Positions 55,291-63,905 are shown, counted from the first letter of the stretch. The stretch: 64,000 bases of DNA from Exiguobacterium sp. KRL4 (GCF_001870785.1 NZ_MOLV01000001.1:206916-270915), one strand, 5' to 3'. The notes: generated by a model not told the origin, from the sequence alone. Translations and numbers: made by a program.

Positions 55291-56376
55291 TTAGACGGCG
55301 TCCATTTTGACGAGGATCCCAGCGATTTTTTCGCTCCAATAGGGATCAGACGCATAAAAGACGTTCATCCCACGTGCCTTGTTCCCAAGAAAAGCACCTC
55401 GGTAATACTTCCCGTCTTCAGCCAAATAATCCCGGGCGATGAACTTGCCGGTTTTCCGGATCGAATCTTCAAAAGACGTATAGGCAGTCGCATTTTTGCC
55501 TGGAGCAATATCTGTCGCATTGACGCCAAACAGATTAAATTTATCCTGCGCAATTTCGGAACGTCCATAATTGGATTCATGAATCGCATGGGCCAGCAGA
55601 TAGGCGGCATTGATTTGATGATCGCGTTCTACCTGTTTAAACGTCTTGCCGGTACCAATCAGCGGGCTGTCCGGTGCATTTTTCCGAATGTACGCATCAA
55701 GTTGTTTAGCGGTCAGTTCAGTAGCCTGACGTAAATCCTTTGTTAGTGTTTTTGATTCCACATACTTCGTCGTTCGTTCCGGTAACGAGGCAGGTGCCTG
55801 ACCGGCTGTGATCAGTCCGCCGAGTCCCGCATCCGCGACGATGTAATGTAATAAACGATTGCCCCTTGTTTCGTAGTAGGAGCGCTTACTCGATCGCTCG
55901 AGCGGATACAGTGTCAGTCGATCGGAGTCGACGTATCCCGTCAGACCAGCGATTTCAATTCGGCTTGCCTGATCGTCATAGGTCAAGAGAGATAATCGAC
56001 TGCCCGGTGCGACATACGTCAGTCGCTTGTTGAGGGTGCGATCGGCATAGATGTTGAGTGTCTCCGGTGCATCGACGATTCCGATCCCGCTTCCGGTCAA
56101 GTAGAGGTAACGGTCATCAGATGTTCGTTTGACCGCACCACGTCGTTCGTTGAGGAATGTTTTCGCTTCGTCAAAGGAATCAAATTCTTTTTCTTCGACG
56201 ACCTTTCCGTCACGGTAGAGTTCAGCGATATAAGGGGAGGCCGGAGGAAGAATCGTCTGGGGTTTGTCCCGCAGCAGCACAAATAACAAGATGCCGAGCA
56301 AAAAGAAAAAGAGCAGTCCCTTCAGAGAGCCTGTTCGACGGACAGGACGAGTCGGGCGGATGGTGCGTTTAGTCAA
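55291..56376 (-). CDS. Membrane-anchored endo-beta-N-acetylglucosaminidase (GH73-like)
   Basis: 361 residues: a basic N-terminus, one membrane helix (about 18-36), an extracellular region with an SPOR-like or SH3-like stretch (about 50-160), and a C-terminal glucosaminidase domain with the catalytic glutamate in LLAHAIHESNYGRSEIAQDKFNLFG. It should cut glycan strands of peptidoglycan at the membrane surface. I take the TTG at 56376 because GAAGGACGTGA lies about ten bases upstream; the TTG at 56409 has no ribosome site. No terminator separates it from ppaC, so read-through into ppaC is likely. Confidence 0.85.
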   Translation of the reverse strand: MTKRTIRPTRPVRRTGSLKGLLFFFLLGILLFVLLRDKPQTILPPASPYIAELYRDGKVVEEKEFDSFDEAKTFLNERRGAVKRTSDDRYLYLTGSGIGIVDAPETLNIYADRTLNKRLTYVAPGSRLSLLTYDDQASRIEIAGLTGYVDSDRLTLYPLERSSKRSYYETRGNRLLHYIVADAGLGGLITAGQAPASLPERTTKYVESKTLTKDLRQATELTAKQLDAYIRKNAPDSPLIGTGKTFKQVERDHQINAAYLLAHAIHESNYGRSEIAQDKFNLFGVNATDIAPGKNATAYTSFEDSIRKTGKFIARDYLAEDGKYYRGAFLGNKARGMNVFYASDPYWSEKIAGILVKMDAV

Positions 56377-56454
56377 AAAATCACGTCCTTCAAAAAAATC
56401 AATCGACAATCTGGGTAAAGAATAGGTAATCTAACAAAGAATGGAGGGGAATCT

Positions 56455-57408
56455 GTGGTTATTGGATATCGAACATTAAAGACCGCCGTCGCAGCGGCAC
56501 TCGCCATGTGGATTGCGGAGAGGATGCAGCTGGATTATCATGTCTTTGCCGCCATCATCGCCATCCTGAGCATTCAAGCGACGCGGAAAAAATCATTCCG
56601 GGCATCCTATGAACGGATCATGGCCTCGCTGCTTGCGATTGGGCTTGGTTTTATCATCTTTGAAGTCATCGGCTACCGACCGATTGCGCTTGCACTTTAT
56701 TTCATTTTATTTCTTCCGCTCACCCAACGCCTCCGTCTGCAGGACGGTTTTATTACGAGTGTCGTCATCCTGACCCATCTCTACACAGCGCGGCAATTGA
56801 ATCTCGACATCTTTTTAAACGAGATTTATCTTTTGTTGATTGGAGTCGGAGTCGGATTGCTCGTCAACATGTATATGCCGAGTCTCGACCGGACGATCTC
56901 AGACCGCCGTCGCCAAATCGACCAACGGATTGCCGCCTTGTTTTTCGAAGTGGCGGCCGCAATCGAGACGGGACGGATCAATCAACATTCGTTGACGTTA
57001 CACGAAACGGAACGGTTATTGAAAGAAGGGAAAGAGGCATCCTTAAAACGGATGGGCAATGCGATCGGCAGACGAAATGACGACGAAGACTATTCCTACT
57101 TCCGGATGCGGGAACAACAGTTTGAACTGTTGAACGGGATTGTCCGGAACGTCGATGACCTTGTCCTTGTCGTCGAAGAAGGAAAAAAAGTCGCCGACCT
57201 GTTTCGGACGATTGGTGACAATGTCCGACCCGATGCCGACGCAACGTTATTTTTGACAGAGTTAGAACGATTACTCGAAGAATTCCGGGCATCGCCTTTA
57301 CCGACGACGCGGGACGAGTTCGAAGTCCGATCCGCCCTGCTCCACATGTTGCAGGAAACAGAACAATACTTACAATTGAAACAACGATTTGTCGATCAGA
57401 AGAGATAA
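56455..57408 (+). CDS. Aromatic acid exporter family protein (YqjA-like)
   Basis: A 317-residue FUSC/ArAE-type protein: four to five membrane helices in the first 145 residues, including the conserved KTAVAAALAMWIAE and FAAIIAILSIQATRKKS, then a cytoplasmic helical domain (about 150-317). Family members export aromatic carboxylic acids in E. coli; the substrate in Bacillales is unknown. GGAGGGGAATCT precedes the GTG start. Its last 13 bases overlap the end of the small minus-strand gene that follows. Confidence 0.88.
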   Translation: MVIGYRTLKTAVAAALAMWIAERMQLDYHVFAAIIAILSIQATRKKSFRASYERIMASLLAIGLGFIIFEVIGYRPIALALYFILFLPLTQRLRLQDGFITSVVILTHLYTARQLNLDIFLNEIYLLLIGVGVGLLVNMYMPSLDRTISDRRRQIDQRIAALFFEVAAAIETGRINQHSLTLHETERLLKEGKEASLKRMGNAIGRRNDDEDYSYFRMREQQFELLNGIVRNVDDLVLVVEEGKKVADLFRTIGDNVRPDADATLFLTELERLLEEFRASPLPTTRDEFEVRSALLHMLQETEQYLQLKQRFVDQKR

Positions 57409-57503
57409 AACATCGTCGATGCAAATGTTCCAATCAGGAAAATCGCTAAAATCGTAATCGTCGTCCATTTGATGACCCGTTGTTGTTTTGATGGTTTTGA
57501 CAT
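57396..57503 (-). CDS. 35-residue single-pass membrane protein, Prli42-like candidate
   Basis: A short gene on the minus strand: basic N-terminus (MSKPSKQQRVIKW) then one hydrophobic helix (about 14-35) and a stop. AAAGGAG lies about 11 bases before the ATG. Size, topology and the basic cap resemble Prli42, the miniprotein that anchors the stressosome in Listeria, but the sequence match is weak and only suggestive. It ends inside the 3' end of the YqjA-like gene (13-base antisense overlap). Confidence 0.68.
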   Translation of the reverse strand: MSKPSKQQRVIKWTTITILAIFLIGTFASTMFYLF

Positions 57504-57636
57504 ACAAAAACCACTCCTTTCGAATGAAATGTGATTATAGCTATTGTACAAACAACGCTTCTGAAGTGCAAATCGACCTTAAAATGGTATACTAACAAAG
57601 CGCTAGACGAACTGAAAAATCGAGGAGGAATGCAAC

Positions 57637-58761
57637 ATGGTCAATGAGCAACGTGTGCTCGACACATTTTTAGAATTGGTCCAGATTGATTCGGAATCAA
57701 AAGAAGAGGCCCGCATCTGTGCTCACTTAAAAGACACATTCACGGCACTTGGATGTGATGTGTTTGAGGATGATGCCTCAACAAAAACTGAACATAAAGG
57801 AAATAACTTGATCGTCACGCTTCCGGCAACAAAAGAAGGTGTCGATAAAATTTATTTCACTTCCCATATGGATACGGTTTTTCCAGGTCAGGGAATCAAA
57901 CCAATCATCGAGGACGGATACGTCAAGACGGACGGGTCAACGATTCTTGGAGCCGATGATAAAGCCGGACTGGCTTCATTAATCGAATTGGTTCATGTCT
58001 TGAACGAAACGAAACAACCGCACGGAAAGGTTCAATTCGTCATCACGGTCGGCGAAGAGTCTGGGTTAGTCGGTGCGATGGTCTTGGACCCGTCTAAAAT
58101 TGATGCTGATTATGGGTTCGCCTTAGATTCAGATGGGAAAGTGGGAGATATCATCACGGCTGCCCCAACACAAGCTAAAGTGAATGCCAAGATCTATGGT
58201 AAAACAGCGCATGCCGGTGTTGCTCCAGAGAAAGGGATTTCAGCGATTACGATTGCAGCAAAGGCAATCGCTAAAATGCCGCTTGGTCGAATCGATGAAG
58301 ATACGACAGCCAACATTGGACGTTTCAGCGGTGGGGGACCATCAACAAACATCGTCTGTGATTATGTCGAAATCTTCGCGGAGGCGCGTTCGCTTGTCGC
58401 TCCGAAAATGGAAGCGCAGACAGCGAAGATGAAAGCGGCGTTTGAAGACGTGGCAGCTGAATTTGGTGGACGCGCGGAAGTCGAAGTGAAAGTCATGTAT
58501 CCCGGCTTTAAATTCGAAGCAGGGGATCAAGTCGTCGAAGTCGCGAAGGCGGCCATCACACAACTTGGACGAACTCCACGTCTCTTACAGTCTGGTGGCG
58601 GATCAGATGCGAACGTCATCGCAGGATTCGGTATCCCGACGGTTAACCTGGCAGTTGGTTATGAAGACATCCACACGACGAACGAAAAAATGCCGATTGA
58701 AGAACTCGTCAAAACGGCAGAACTATGTGTGACATTGGTCGATTACATCACAAATAAATGA
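57637..58761 (+). CDS. M20 family peptidase, tripeptidase T-like (YqjE type)
   Basis: A 374-residue cytosolic zinc aminopeptidase for small peptides. Metal and catalytic residues are visible: H77 and D79 in TSHMDTVFPG, D107/D108 in GADDKAG, E140 and E141 in VGEESGLVG, and the lid domain between about 180 and 290 (KTAHAGVAPEKGISAI). CGAGGAGGAATGCAAC precedes the ATG; an extended -10 (TGG TATACT) lies near 57588. Length is shorter than E. coli PepT (about 408), typical for the Bacillus PepT-like group. Confidence 0.92.
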   Translation: MVNEQRVLDTFLELVQIDSESKEEARICAHLKDTFTALGCDVFEDDASTKTEHKGNNLIVTLPATKEGVDKIYFTSHMDTVFPGQGIKPIIEDGYVKTDGSTILGADDKAGLASLIELVHVLNETKQPHGKVQFVITVGEESGLVGAMVLDPSKIDADYGFALDSDGKVGDIITAAPTQAKVNAKIYGKTAHAGVAPEKGISAITIAAKAIAKMPLGRIDEDTTANIGRFSGGGPSTNIVCDYVEIFAEARSLVAPKMEAQTAKMKAAFEDVAAEFGGRAEVEVKVMYPGFKFEAGDQVVEVAKAAITQLGRTPRLLQSGGGSDANVIAGFGIPTVNLAVGYEDIHTTNEKMPIEELVKTAELCVTLVDYITNK

Positions 58762-58770
58762 TGGAACACT

Positions 58771-58810
58771 AAAAAGAGTGTACCGCGACATTGCGGTACA
58801 CTCTTTGTTC
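58771..58810. terminator. Bidirectional terminator after pepT
   Basis: AAAGAGTGTACCGC pairs with GCGGTACACTCTTT around GACATT. The T-run is better on the minus strand (CTCTTTTTAG), so it also serves the small gene at 58819. Confidence 0.9.
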
Positions 58811-58818
58811 GTTTACGA

Positions 58819-58998
58819 TTAAGTTAATTGAGGACGTTCGAAATATTCCATTGACTCAAGAATTAGCTCTTCCGTACATAGTAAGGTCGTTGCGATTTCT
58901 TGAAGTTGAATCGATTTTCCATATTGTTGCCGATAGTTCTCGTTCAATACGCGAGCAGCCTGTACGACACGTGCATAAGTCCGTTCGATTTTGGTCAT
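58819..58998 (-). CDS. 59-residue protein resembling sigma-70 region 3 alone
   Basis: A short gene with AAAGGTGGT nine bases before its ATG (58998) and an extended -10 (TGC TAAAAT) near 59042. The helical sequence ARVVQAARVLNENYRQQYG followed by IQLQEIATTLL and EELILESMEYF resembles region 3 of SigB/SigF-type factors (in B. subtilis SigB, VEEIAEFL...EEEVLETME). No region 1, 2 or 4 is present in any frame nearby. It may be a remnant, a stand-alone DNA- or polymerase-binding protein, or a chance likeness. It is divergent from rnz. Confidence 0.65.
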   Translation of the reverse strand: MTKIERTYARVVQAARVLNENYRQQYGKSIQLQEIATTLLCTEELILESMEYFERPQLT

Positions 58999-59105
58999 GG
59001 AAAAACCACCTTTCGAATCAGTATGGGTTCATTTTAGCATGCTTTCGTCTGAGAAAGGTGTATTTTGTGTATAAAAAATGCTAATTTTGTGAAAAGGGGA
59101 AAAAG

Positions 59106-60011
59106 ATGGAATTTTATTTTTTAGGGACGGGTGCAGGGATGCCGTCAAAACAACGGAATGTCTCATCAATCGCACTCCTGCATCCGAAAATGACATGGTT
59201 GTTTGATTGTGGGGAAGCGACACAACATCAGATGCTGCATAGCCCGATCAAGCCGCGGAAGGTCAGTACGATTTTTATCACCCATCTGCATGGAGATCAT
59301 ATTTTTGGCCTGCCTGGTTTTATCAGTACACGAGCAGCACTTGAGGGAACGACACTATTGACGATCTATGGTCCAAAAGGGTTGCGAGAGTGGTTGGAAG
59401 CGACTTTACGCGTGACAGGAACGTACTTACGTTATCCGCTCGACATCATTGAAGTCGAAGCAGGGCAAACGTATCAACAAGAAGGATTTCGAGTGACAGT
59501 CGAAGCACTGGAACATCGTTTTTTGGCGTATGGCTATCGCATTGAAGGGGAGGAAGAAAAAGGAGCGTTGCTTGTCGAGGCGTTACAAGAGTTAGGAATT
59601 CCGTCCGGTCCGCTCTATCGACGGATCAAGCAAGACGCGACGTTTGTCTTTGACGGGATCGAATATCAATCAGCGGACTTTTTAGGCGCACCCAAACCGG
59701 GTGTTAAATTGGCCGTTTTAGGAGATACAGTACCTTGTGCCGGAAGTATCTGCTTGGCGCAAGAGGTCGATGTCCTCGTGCATGAGGCGACGTTTGCCGA
59801 TTCGGAAGAGGATCACGCCGGACGGTTCGGCCATTCGACGGCGCGGCAAGCAGCAGAAATTGCAAGACAGGCACAAGCAAAAAGATTACTGTTGACGCAT
59901 ATTTCTGCTCGATACGTCGATCAGGAACAACGATTGGAAGCGGAGGCACGGGAAGTATTTCAAGAGTCATACCTCATGATGGATCACCAGTCTGTCGTGA
60001 TTAAGGGGTAA
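59106..60011 (+). CDS. rnz: Ribonuclease Z
   Basis: Cuts the 3' trailer from tRNA precursors lacking encoded CCA. 301 residues of metallo-beta-lactamase fold: LGTGAGMPSKQRNVSS at the start, the zinc motif THLHGDH (59-65), the exosite insertion (about 150-195) and the HIS motif in LLTHISARY. AAAAGGGGAAAAAG precedes the ATG. The next gene begins five bases after its stop, so rnz may lead an operon through the ECF cluster. Confidence 0.97.
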   Translation: MEFYFLGTGAGMPSKQRNVSSIALLHPKMTWLFDCGEATQHQMLHSPIKPRKVSTIFITHLHGDHIFGLPGFISTRAALEGTTLLTIYGPKGLREWLEATLRVTGTYLRYPLDIIEVEAGQTYQQEGFRVTVEALEHRFLAYGYRIEGEEEKGALLVEALQELGIPSGPLYRRIKQDATFVFDGIEYQSADFLGAPKPGVKLAVLGDTVPCAGSICLAQEVDVLVHEATFADSEEDHAGRFGHSTARQAAEIARQAQAKRLLLTHISARYVDQEQRLEAEAREVFQESYLMMDHQSVVIKG

Positions 60012-60016
60012 ACAAC

Positions 60017-60913
60017 ATGGACTTTCTCATCCAATGGTCACTCTTTTTGTTGGCAAGCATCATTCTTGGTTTCTTTTTAGAAAAACGAACGGAAAAAGAA
60101 CAATACCTGTATTTGAAATTTGTTTTTTATGCCTGTTTAGGAGCCGTTTCGTTTCCGGTATACGACATCCAGCTTCCGCTTGGCATCATCCTCTTTTTGA
60201 TTGTCCTGCATCCGAAGAAAAATTCACGCTATAAACGGTATATGGCCTTATTCGGATTTCTTTTTTTTCTGCTCCAATTAATTTTAGGACCGTTCGATAC
60301 ATTTACACTTCGAGAAGAAACCCAGCAAATGGGTCAGGTCACGATCACGGACGAGTCGTTTGATACTTTGATGGATCACATCGATCGGCGGATCGGGGAT
60401 GATTCGTTACGACTGGAGCAAAGTCAGTTGTTGTTTGATCAAGGCGGTAATCTGCGAAATGCAACGTTTGAATTGGTCGCGAAAAGTCCAAAACGATTTA
60501 TTCGGTACGAGGTGTCGTATCAAGAAGTCACGGGGACCTTAACGTATCGCCCACGGGAAGAAGTCCTGACACGCTCCTTGGAATCGTATTATCAAAAATT
60601 AATCGATGCGTCGACCTCGTTTCAAACGTTACAGACGTTGTCGATCAAACAGATTCTACACGAATCAAAAACGCCCTACGTCGAAATGGATCTCGATGGT
60701 CTGTACGAAACGTTTAGCTTACAGGATGCGACGGTGTTATTGATTAATGACAAAGGAGAATTGACTCCTTATGTCAATACAGGAGACGATGTCCTTGCGA
60801 ATGCCATTCGTTTGACCTATTTACGTTCTGACGGGCAATCGTTACAAGATAAAAAAATTCTTTTATACAATTACAGTTTTGAGACATCCAGACGAAAGGG
60901 AGTTGTACGATGA
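60017..60913 (+). CDS. Unrecognised membrane protein with extracytoplasmic domain
   Basis: 298 residues that I do not recognise. Three hydrophobic helices (about 5-22, 30-62 and 75-95) precede a soluble, charged domain of about 200 residues that begins around ETQQMGQVTITDESFDTLM and carries no obvious catalytic motif; it probably faces outside. It sits between rnz (five-base gap) and the DUF4430 lipoprotein (four-base ATGA overlap), so it is co-transcribed with the ECF cluster. A role as an accessory to that transporter is guesswork. Confidence 0.82.
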   Translation: MDFLIQWSLFLLASIILGFFLEKRTEKEQYLYLKFVFYACLGAVSFPVYDIQLPLGIILFLIVLHPKKNSRYKRYMALFGFLFFLLQLILGPFDTFTLREETQQMGQVTITDESFDTLMDHIDRRIGDDSLRLEQSQLLFDQGGNLRNATFELVAKSPKRFIRYEVSYQEVTGTLTYRPREEVLTRSLESYYQKLIDASTSFQTLQTLSIKQILHESKTPYVEMDLDGLYETFSLQDATVLLINDKGELTPYVNTGDDVLANAIRLTYLRSDGQSLQDKKILLYNYSFETSRRKGVVR

Positions 60914-61320
60914 AAAAGTGGATCCTTATCAGCGGTATCGTCCTGCTTGCAGGGTGTGCGGACCAATCAGCAGATCAAACAGCTGAACCAAAGACGTGTG
61001 AACGGGAGGTAGAGGTATCGGTCGTCGATCATGCGAATGATAAGACATTATATGAAAAAGACATGTGTCTCAATGCATCCGAGACAGCGCTTGATGCGTT
61101 AGAAGAAACGGATCTTCCGGTCGTCAAAACCGGTAAGGGTGAGATGGCTTATGTGACGGCAGTCGACGGCATTCGGGAAAAATCTGCCGGAGCGGGCAGT
61201 GGCTGGGTATTTGGTGTCAACAAAAAACCGGGGCAAGTCGGTGCAGGCGCGTATGAGCTAAAAGACGGCGACCGGCTGGAATGGCGATTTGAAAAAGATG
61301 CAATGGCTTATTTTCAGTAA
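60910..61320 (+). CDS. DUF4430 (transcobalamin-like) lipoprotein
   Basis: 136 residues: lipoprotein signal with lipobox LLAGC (C16), then a DUF4430 domain with TAVDGIREKSAGAGSGWVFG followed by KKPGQVGAGAYELKDGD, the same fold as the beta domain of intrinsic factor and transcobalamin. It is therefore a likely surface binding protein of the cobalamin-type importer encoded directly downstream. It starts in an ATGA overlap with the unknown gene and overlaps the next gene by 23 bases. Ligand identity is inferred. Confidence 0.88.
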   Translation: MKKWILISGIVLLAGCADQSADQTAEPKTCEREVEVSVVDHANDKTLYEKDMCLNASETALDALEETDLPVVKTGKGEMAYVTAVDGIREKSAGAGSGWVFGVNKKPGQVGAGAYELKDGDRLEWRFEKDAMAYFQ

Positions 61321-61996
61321 GGCAGAACGGGAGCGACTTCATCCGCTGAATGTCGCTCTTTTTGTAGTGGCGATGTTATCGGTCCCGTTCTTTCTACACA
61401 CACATCTCAGTATGTCATTGCTACTAGTAGGACATGTGTTATTTTTCATCTGGCTTCGTCAGTGGGGAATCTTTCGTTATTTGTGGTTGCCGCTGATTTA
61501 TATCGGAATGATGTACTTCCCACTTCTCGGTGGGGGTGCAGTTGACGCATACGGAATCTGGCTGACCGGTTTGACGGTTGCCGTGTTCGTGACATCGAGT
61601 CAGCTCACCTTTACGTTGGTTCGATTGGAACAGATGGGTCCTTTGTTTCGGATTCTGCCGCGTCTGACCCGTTTGACCGGGATGGTTTTAGCCATCTTAC
61701 CGTCATTACTACGGACTTGGCCGGAAGTGAAGATGAGCCATCCGCATCAGTCGTTAGCAGTCAAGATGGAACGGGTCGCACTCTATCATCTTTTACCGGT
61801 TGAAGCGGTCCCGAGTCGATTACGACACTTTAATCGGGCTGATTTTTTCATCGGGCTACTCATCGGGAGTCTGTTTTTATTGATGAGGACGCCCCTTGCA
61901 CCCGGAGCCGCTGCTTTCTTGCCCGTACTGCTGATTTTCTCAAAAGGAGGGATGCGTGATGCCTACTATCATTACAAACGAAAGCGGTTCGCTTGA
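61298..61996 (+). CDS. Putative ECF transporter transmembrane (T) component, divergent
   Basis: 232 residues with about six membrane helices (for example LNVALFVVAMLSVPFFL and a last pair before the C-terminus). Position between the DUF4430 lipoprotein and the ATPase, and the general CbiQ/EcfT topology, suggest the T component. The two cytoplasmic Ala-Arg-Gly motifs that normally seat the ATPases are not evident; the corresponding region reads RTWPEVKMSHPHQSLAVKMERVALYHL. ATG 61298 has little ribosome site and is probably coupled to the lipoprotein gene it overlaps. It overlaps the next gene by 38 bases. Confidence 0.7.
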   Translation: MQWLIFSKAERERLHPLNVALFVVAMLSVPFFLHTHLSMSLLLVGHVLFFIWLRQWGIFRYLWLPLIYIGMMYFPLLGGGAVDAYGIWLTGLTVAVFVTSSQLTFTLVRLEQMGPLFRILPRLTRLTGMVLAILPSLLRTWPEVKMSHPHQSLAVKMERVALYHLLPVEAVPSRLRHFNRADFFIGLLIGSLFLLMRTPLAPGAAAFLPVLLIFSKGGMRDAYYHYKRKRFA

Positions 61997-62924
61997 GTTA
62001 CTTGAACAATTAGCCGATGCTGCTGGGGCAGAGGTCTTCTATCCTGACCGTTTGTTACATGGTCGCGTCCGGGACGTGCTGGCGACGAATAGTTTGTTTG
62101 TAGCGGGAGAACTGGCGACGTTACTTGGGTTAGAAGCTTTTTTTGATCGGGAAACAAGTGAACTGTCTTCCGGGGAACAGCAACTGGTGTCCCTTGGACA
62201 TAGCTTGTCTTCATTACCGGAAACAATCTTTTTAGCAGAACCCTTTCTATTTTTAGACCAGATCCGCAAAGCCCGATTGATGGTGTTATTCGAAGACATC
62301 GAACGACGATTTTCGTGTCACGTCACCTACTCGGTGACACGTCAGCAACCGTTGATCCGGAATCCTGTGCCGGAACCGGTCATCGGTCCGGTCATCGACG
62401 AGATGTTTCGGATTCAACACCGGTATCCGTTACAGAGCAAATATGCGTTATCAATCGAACGGCTATCCTTCCGCTCAGGCGAGCGGGTCGCCTTGATTGG
62501 TGCCAACGGAAGCGGGAAATCGACGCTGCTGCGTCTGCTGCTAGGGGTCGATCGTCCGCTTTACGGTAAAGTGAAGCGGACCGGGGACAAACGATACCTA
62601 CCTGCACACCCGGCACTTGCACCTGCCGTGAGTGAACAGACACGTTCGTTCTCCGAACAGAAACACCGGTTGTTGGAACAAATTACTTGGACGGAAGCAG
62701 CCTACTACTTTGATGAACCGACAGCTGGTTTAACGGATCAGCAACGGACGGCCTTTATTCAAAAAATGCTCGAGCATCCCCATACATTAATCGTCTTGGC
62801 GACACATGATCCCGACCTGATCGTCCATGCCACTCGAATCGTCTATCTTGTACAAGGTGAGATTGCATTTGACGGTCCGACGTCGGTGTTCATCGAGCAG
62901 AGCAGGTTATACGAATGGAATTGA
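61959..62924 (+). CDS. Compact double ABC ATPase of an ECF transporter with complementary degenerate halves
   Basis: 321 residues that contain remains of two ABC domains. The N-terminal half (1-130) starts at a P-loop-like TNESGSLELL with no lysine, keeps a signature LSSGEQQ (69-75), has Walker B TIFLAEPFLFLD with A in place of D but E94 kept, and lacks the H-loop. The C-terminal half (145-321) has an intact Walker A GANGSGKST (181-189), Walker B YYFDEPTAGL and H283, but no LSGGQ-type signature. Only one composite ATP site (C-half P-loop with N-half signature) can form. Usual fused ECF ATPases are about 550 residues. AAAGGAGG precedes ATG 61959. Confidence 0.85.
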   Translation: MPTIITNESGSLELLEQLADAAGAEVFYPDRLLHGRVRDVLATNSLFVAGELATLLGLEAFFDRETSELSSGEQQLVSLGHSLSSLPETIFLAEPFLFLDQIRKARLMVLFEDIERRFSCHVTYSVTRQQPLIRNPVPEPVIGPVIDEMFRIQHRYPLQSKYALSIERLSFRSGERVALIGANGSGKSTLLRLLLGVDRPLYGKVKRTGDKRYLPAHPALAPAVSEQTRSFSEQKHRLLEQITWTEAAYYFDEPTAGLTDQQRTAFIQKMLEHPHTLIVLATHDPDLIVHATRIVYLVQGEIAFDGPTSVFIEQSRLYEWN

Positions 62925-63481
62925 TCCTATCAGCAGTCGTCGTCATCATTTTGCTTGTCCTTCGTTTTGAGTCCCGCCCGGTTTCCGAACCGATGCTTCG
63001 TTTCGTAGCGCTCGTCACGGCGGCTGCAATCGCAGGGCGGCTCGTGTTTTCCAGTATCCCGAACGTGCAACCGGCAACGGCACTGGTCCTCTTAGTAGCG
63101 GCTTGTGTCAGTCCGGTAGTCGGAACGATCGTCGGACTGCTTCTGGTCGTGTTGACGAGTCTGTTTTTAGGGAGCGGTCCGTTTGTGCTGTTTCAAATCA
63201 TGGCCTACGCAGCGATCTGTCTTGTCTGTCTCTTGCCGGGCATGCAACTCAGGTGGATTTTGTCGCTATATGGTCTTGTCGCCGGTTTTTTTTATGGGTG
63301 GATCAGTAATTTAGGTTTTTTAATTTTTACGGATTTTTCACGAGAAGCGTTTTGGACGTTACTGCTGTCAGGTGGGGTGTTTGATCTGATGCATGGTATC
63401 TCGAATCTGGTTTTCATTTGGCTGTTACATCCGATTTTTTTACGGATTTTGCACTCGTTTGACGGAAATCAGGGTACATAA
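62915..63481 (+). CDS. ECF transporter substrate-binding (S) component, probable cobalamin type
   Basis: A 188-residue membrane protein with about six helices. AIAGRLVFSSIPNVQPATALV and the FLGSGPFVLFQ region are characteristic of a cobalamin-type S component family (compare CbrT-like proteins), which binds substrate in the membrane and docks onto the T/ATPase module. ATG 62915 overlaps the ATPase gene by ten bases. Together with the DUF4430 lipoprotein this supports vitamin B12 uptake, although I found no cobalamin riboswitch ahead of the cluster. Confidence 0.82.
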   Translation: MELILSAVVVIILLVLRFESRPVSEPMLRFVALVTAAAIAGRLVFSSIPNVQPATALVLLVAACVSPVVGTIVGLLLVVLTSLFLGSGPFVLFQIMAYAAICLVCLLPGMQLRWILSLYGLVAGFFYGWISNLGFLIFTDFSREAFWTLLLSGGVFDLMHGISNLVFIWLLHPIFLRILHSFDGNQGT

Positions 63482-63513
63482 TAAGTAATCCCATTAGATC
63501 GGAGTGAAGCGTG

Positions 63514-63888
63514 ATGATCGGTTCGGCGCTGTCCATCACTTATCTCGTGTTGTTGTTACTTATTGCGGGTTTCGGTCTGTTATTTGGAAGTGTTCTGTTG
63601 CTGAAACAAACGATTCGGGGTCGCTATGCGGGGTTTTACCTGATCGCAGCCGCGATCTTTCCGGCAGCGATGCTCATCACATCGGTCGAAGGAGGACTGG
63701 TTGGACATCTGTTTTTTGAAACCGACCTCTTTTTATCGATTGTCGCCTGGTTGTTAGTACTCTCGAGCGGTTATATGGTCATGGTGACAGCAGCTGTCAC
63801 GCTTCGGTATGTGTACCGCTATACGTCGATTCCGAAAATACTTCAAAAATGGTGGACCCATCGTTTTCATCGTCCGAAACCGAACTGA
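63514..63888 (+). CDS. Unrecognised small membrane protein
   Basis: 124 residues, three membrane helices (about 4-30, 41-61 and 72-98) and a basic C-terminal tail with RYVYRYTSIPKILQKWW. I do not recognise it. CGGAGTGAAGC precedes GTG 63511 and ATG 63514; I take the ATG, though the GTG would also fit. It follows the S component by 32 bases and could be the last gene of the cluster. Confidence 0.75.
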   Translation: MIGSALSITYLVLLLLIAGFGLLFGSVLLLKQTIRGRYAGFYLIAAAIFPAAMLITSVEGGLVGHLFFETDLFLSIVAWLLVLSSGYMVMVTAAVTLRYVYRYTSIPKILQKWWTHRFHRPKPN

Positions 63889-63905
63889 TCCAACAGCAAA
63901 CGGGA

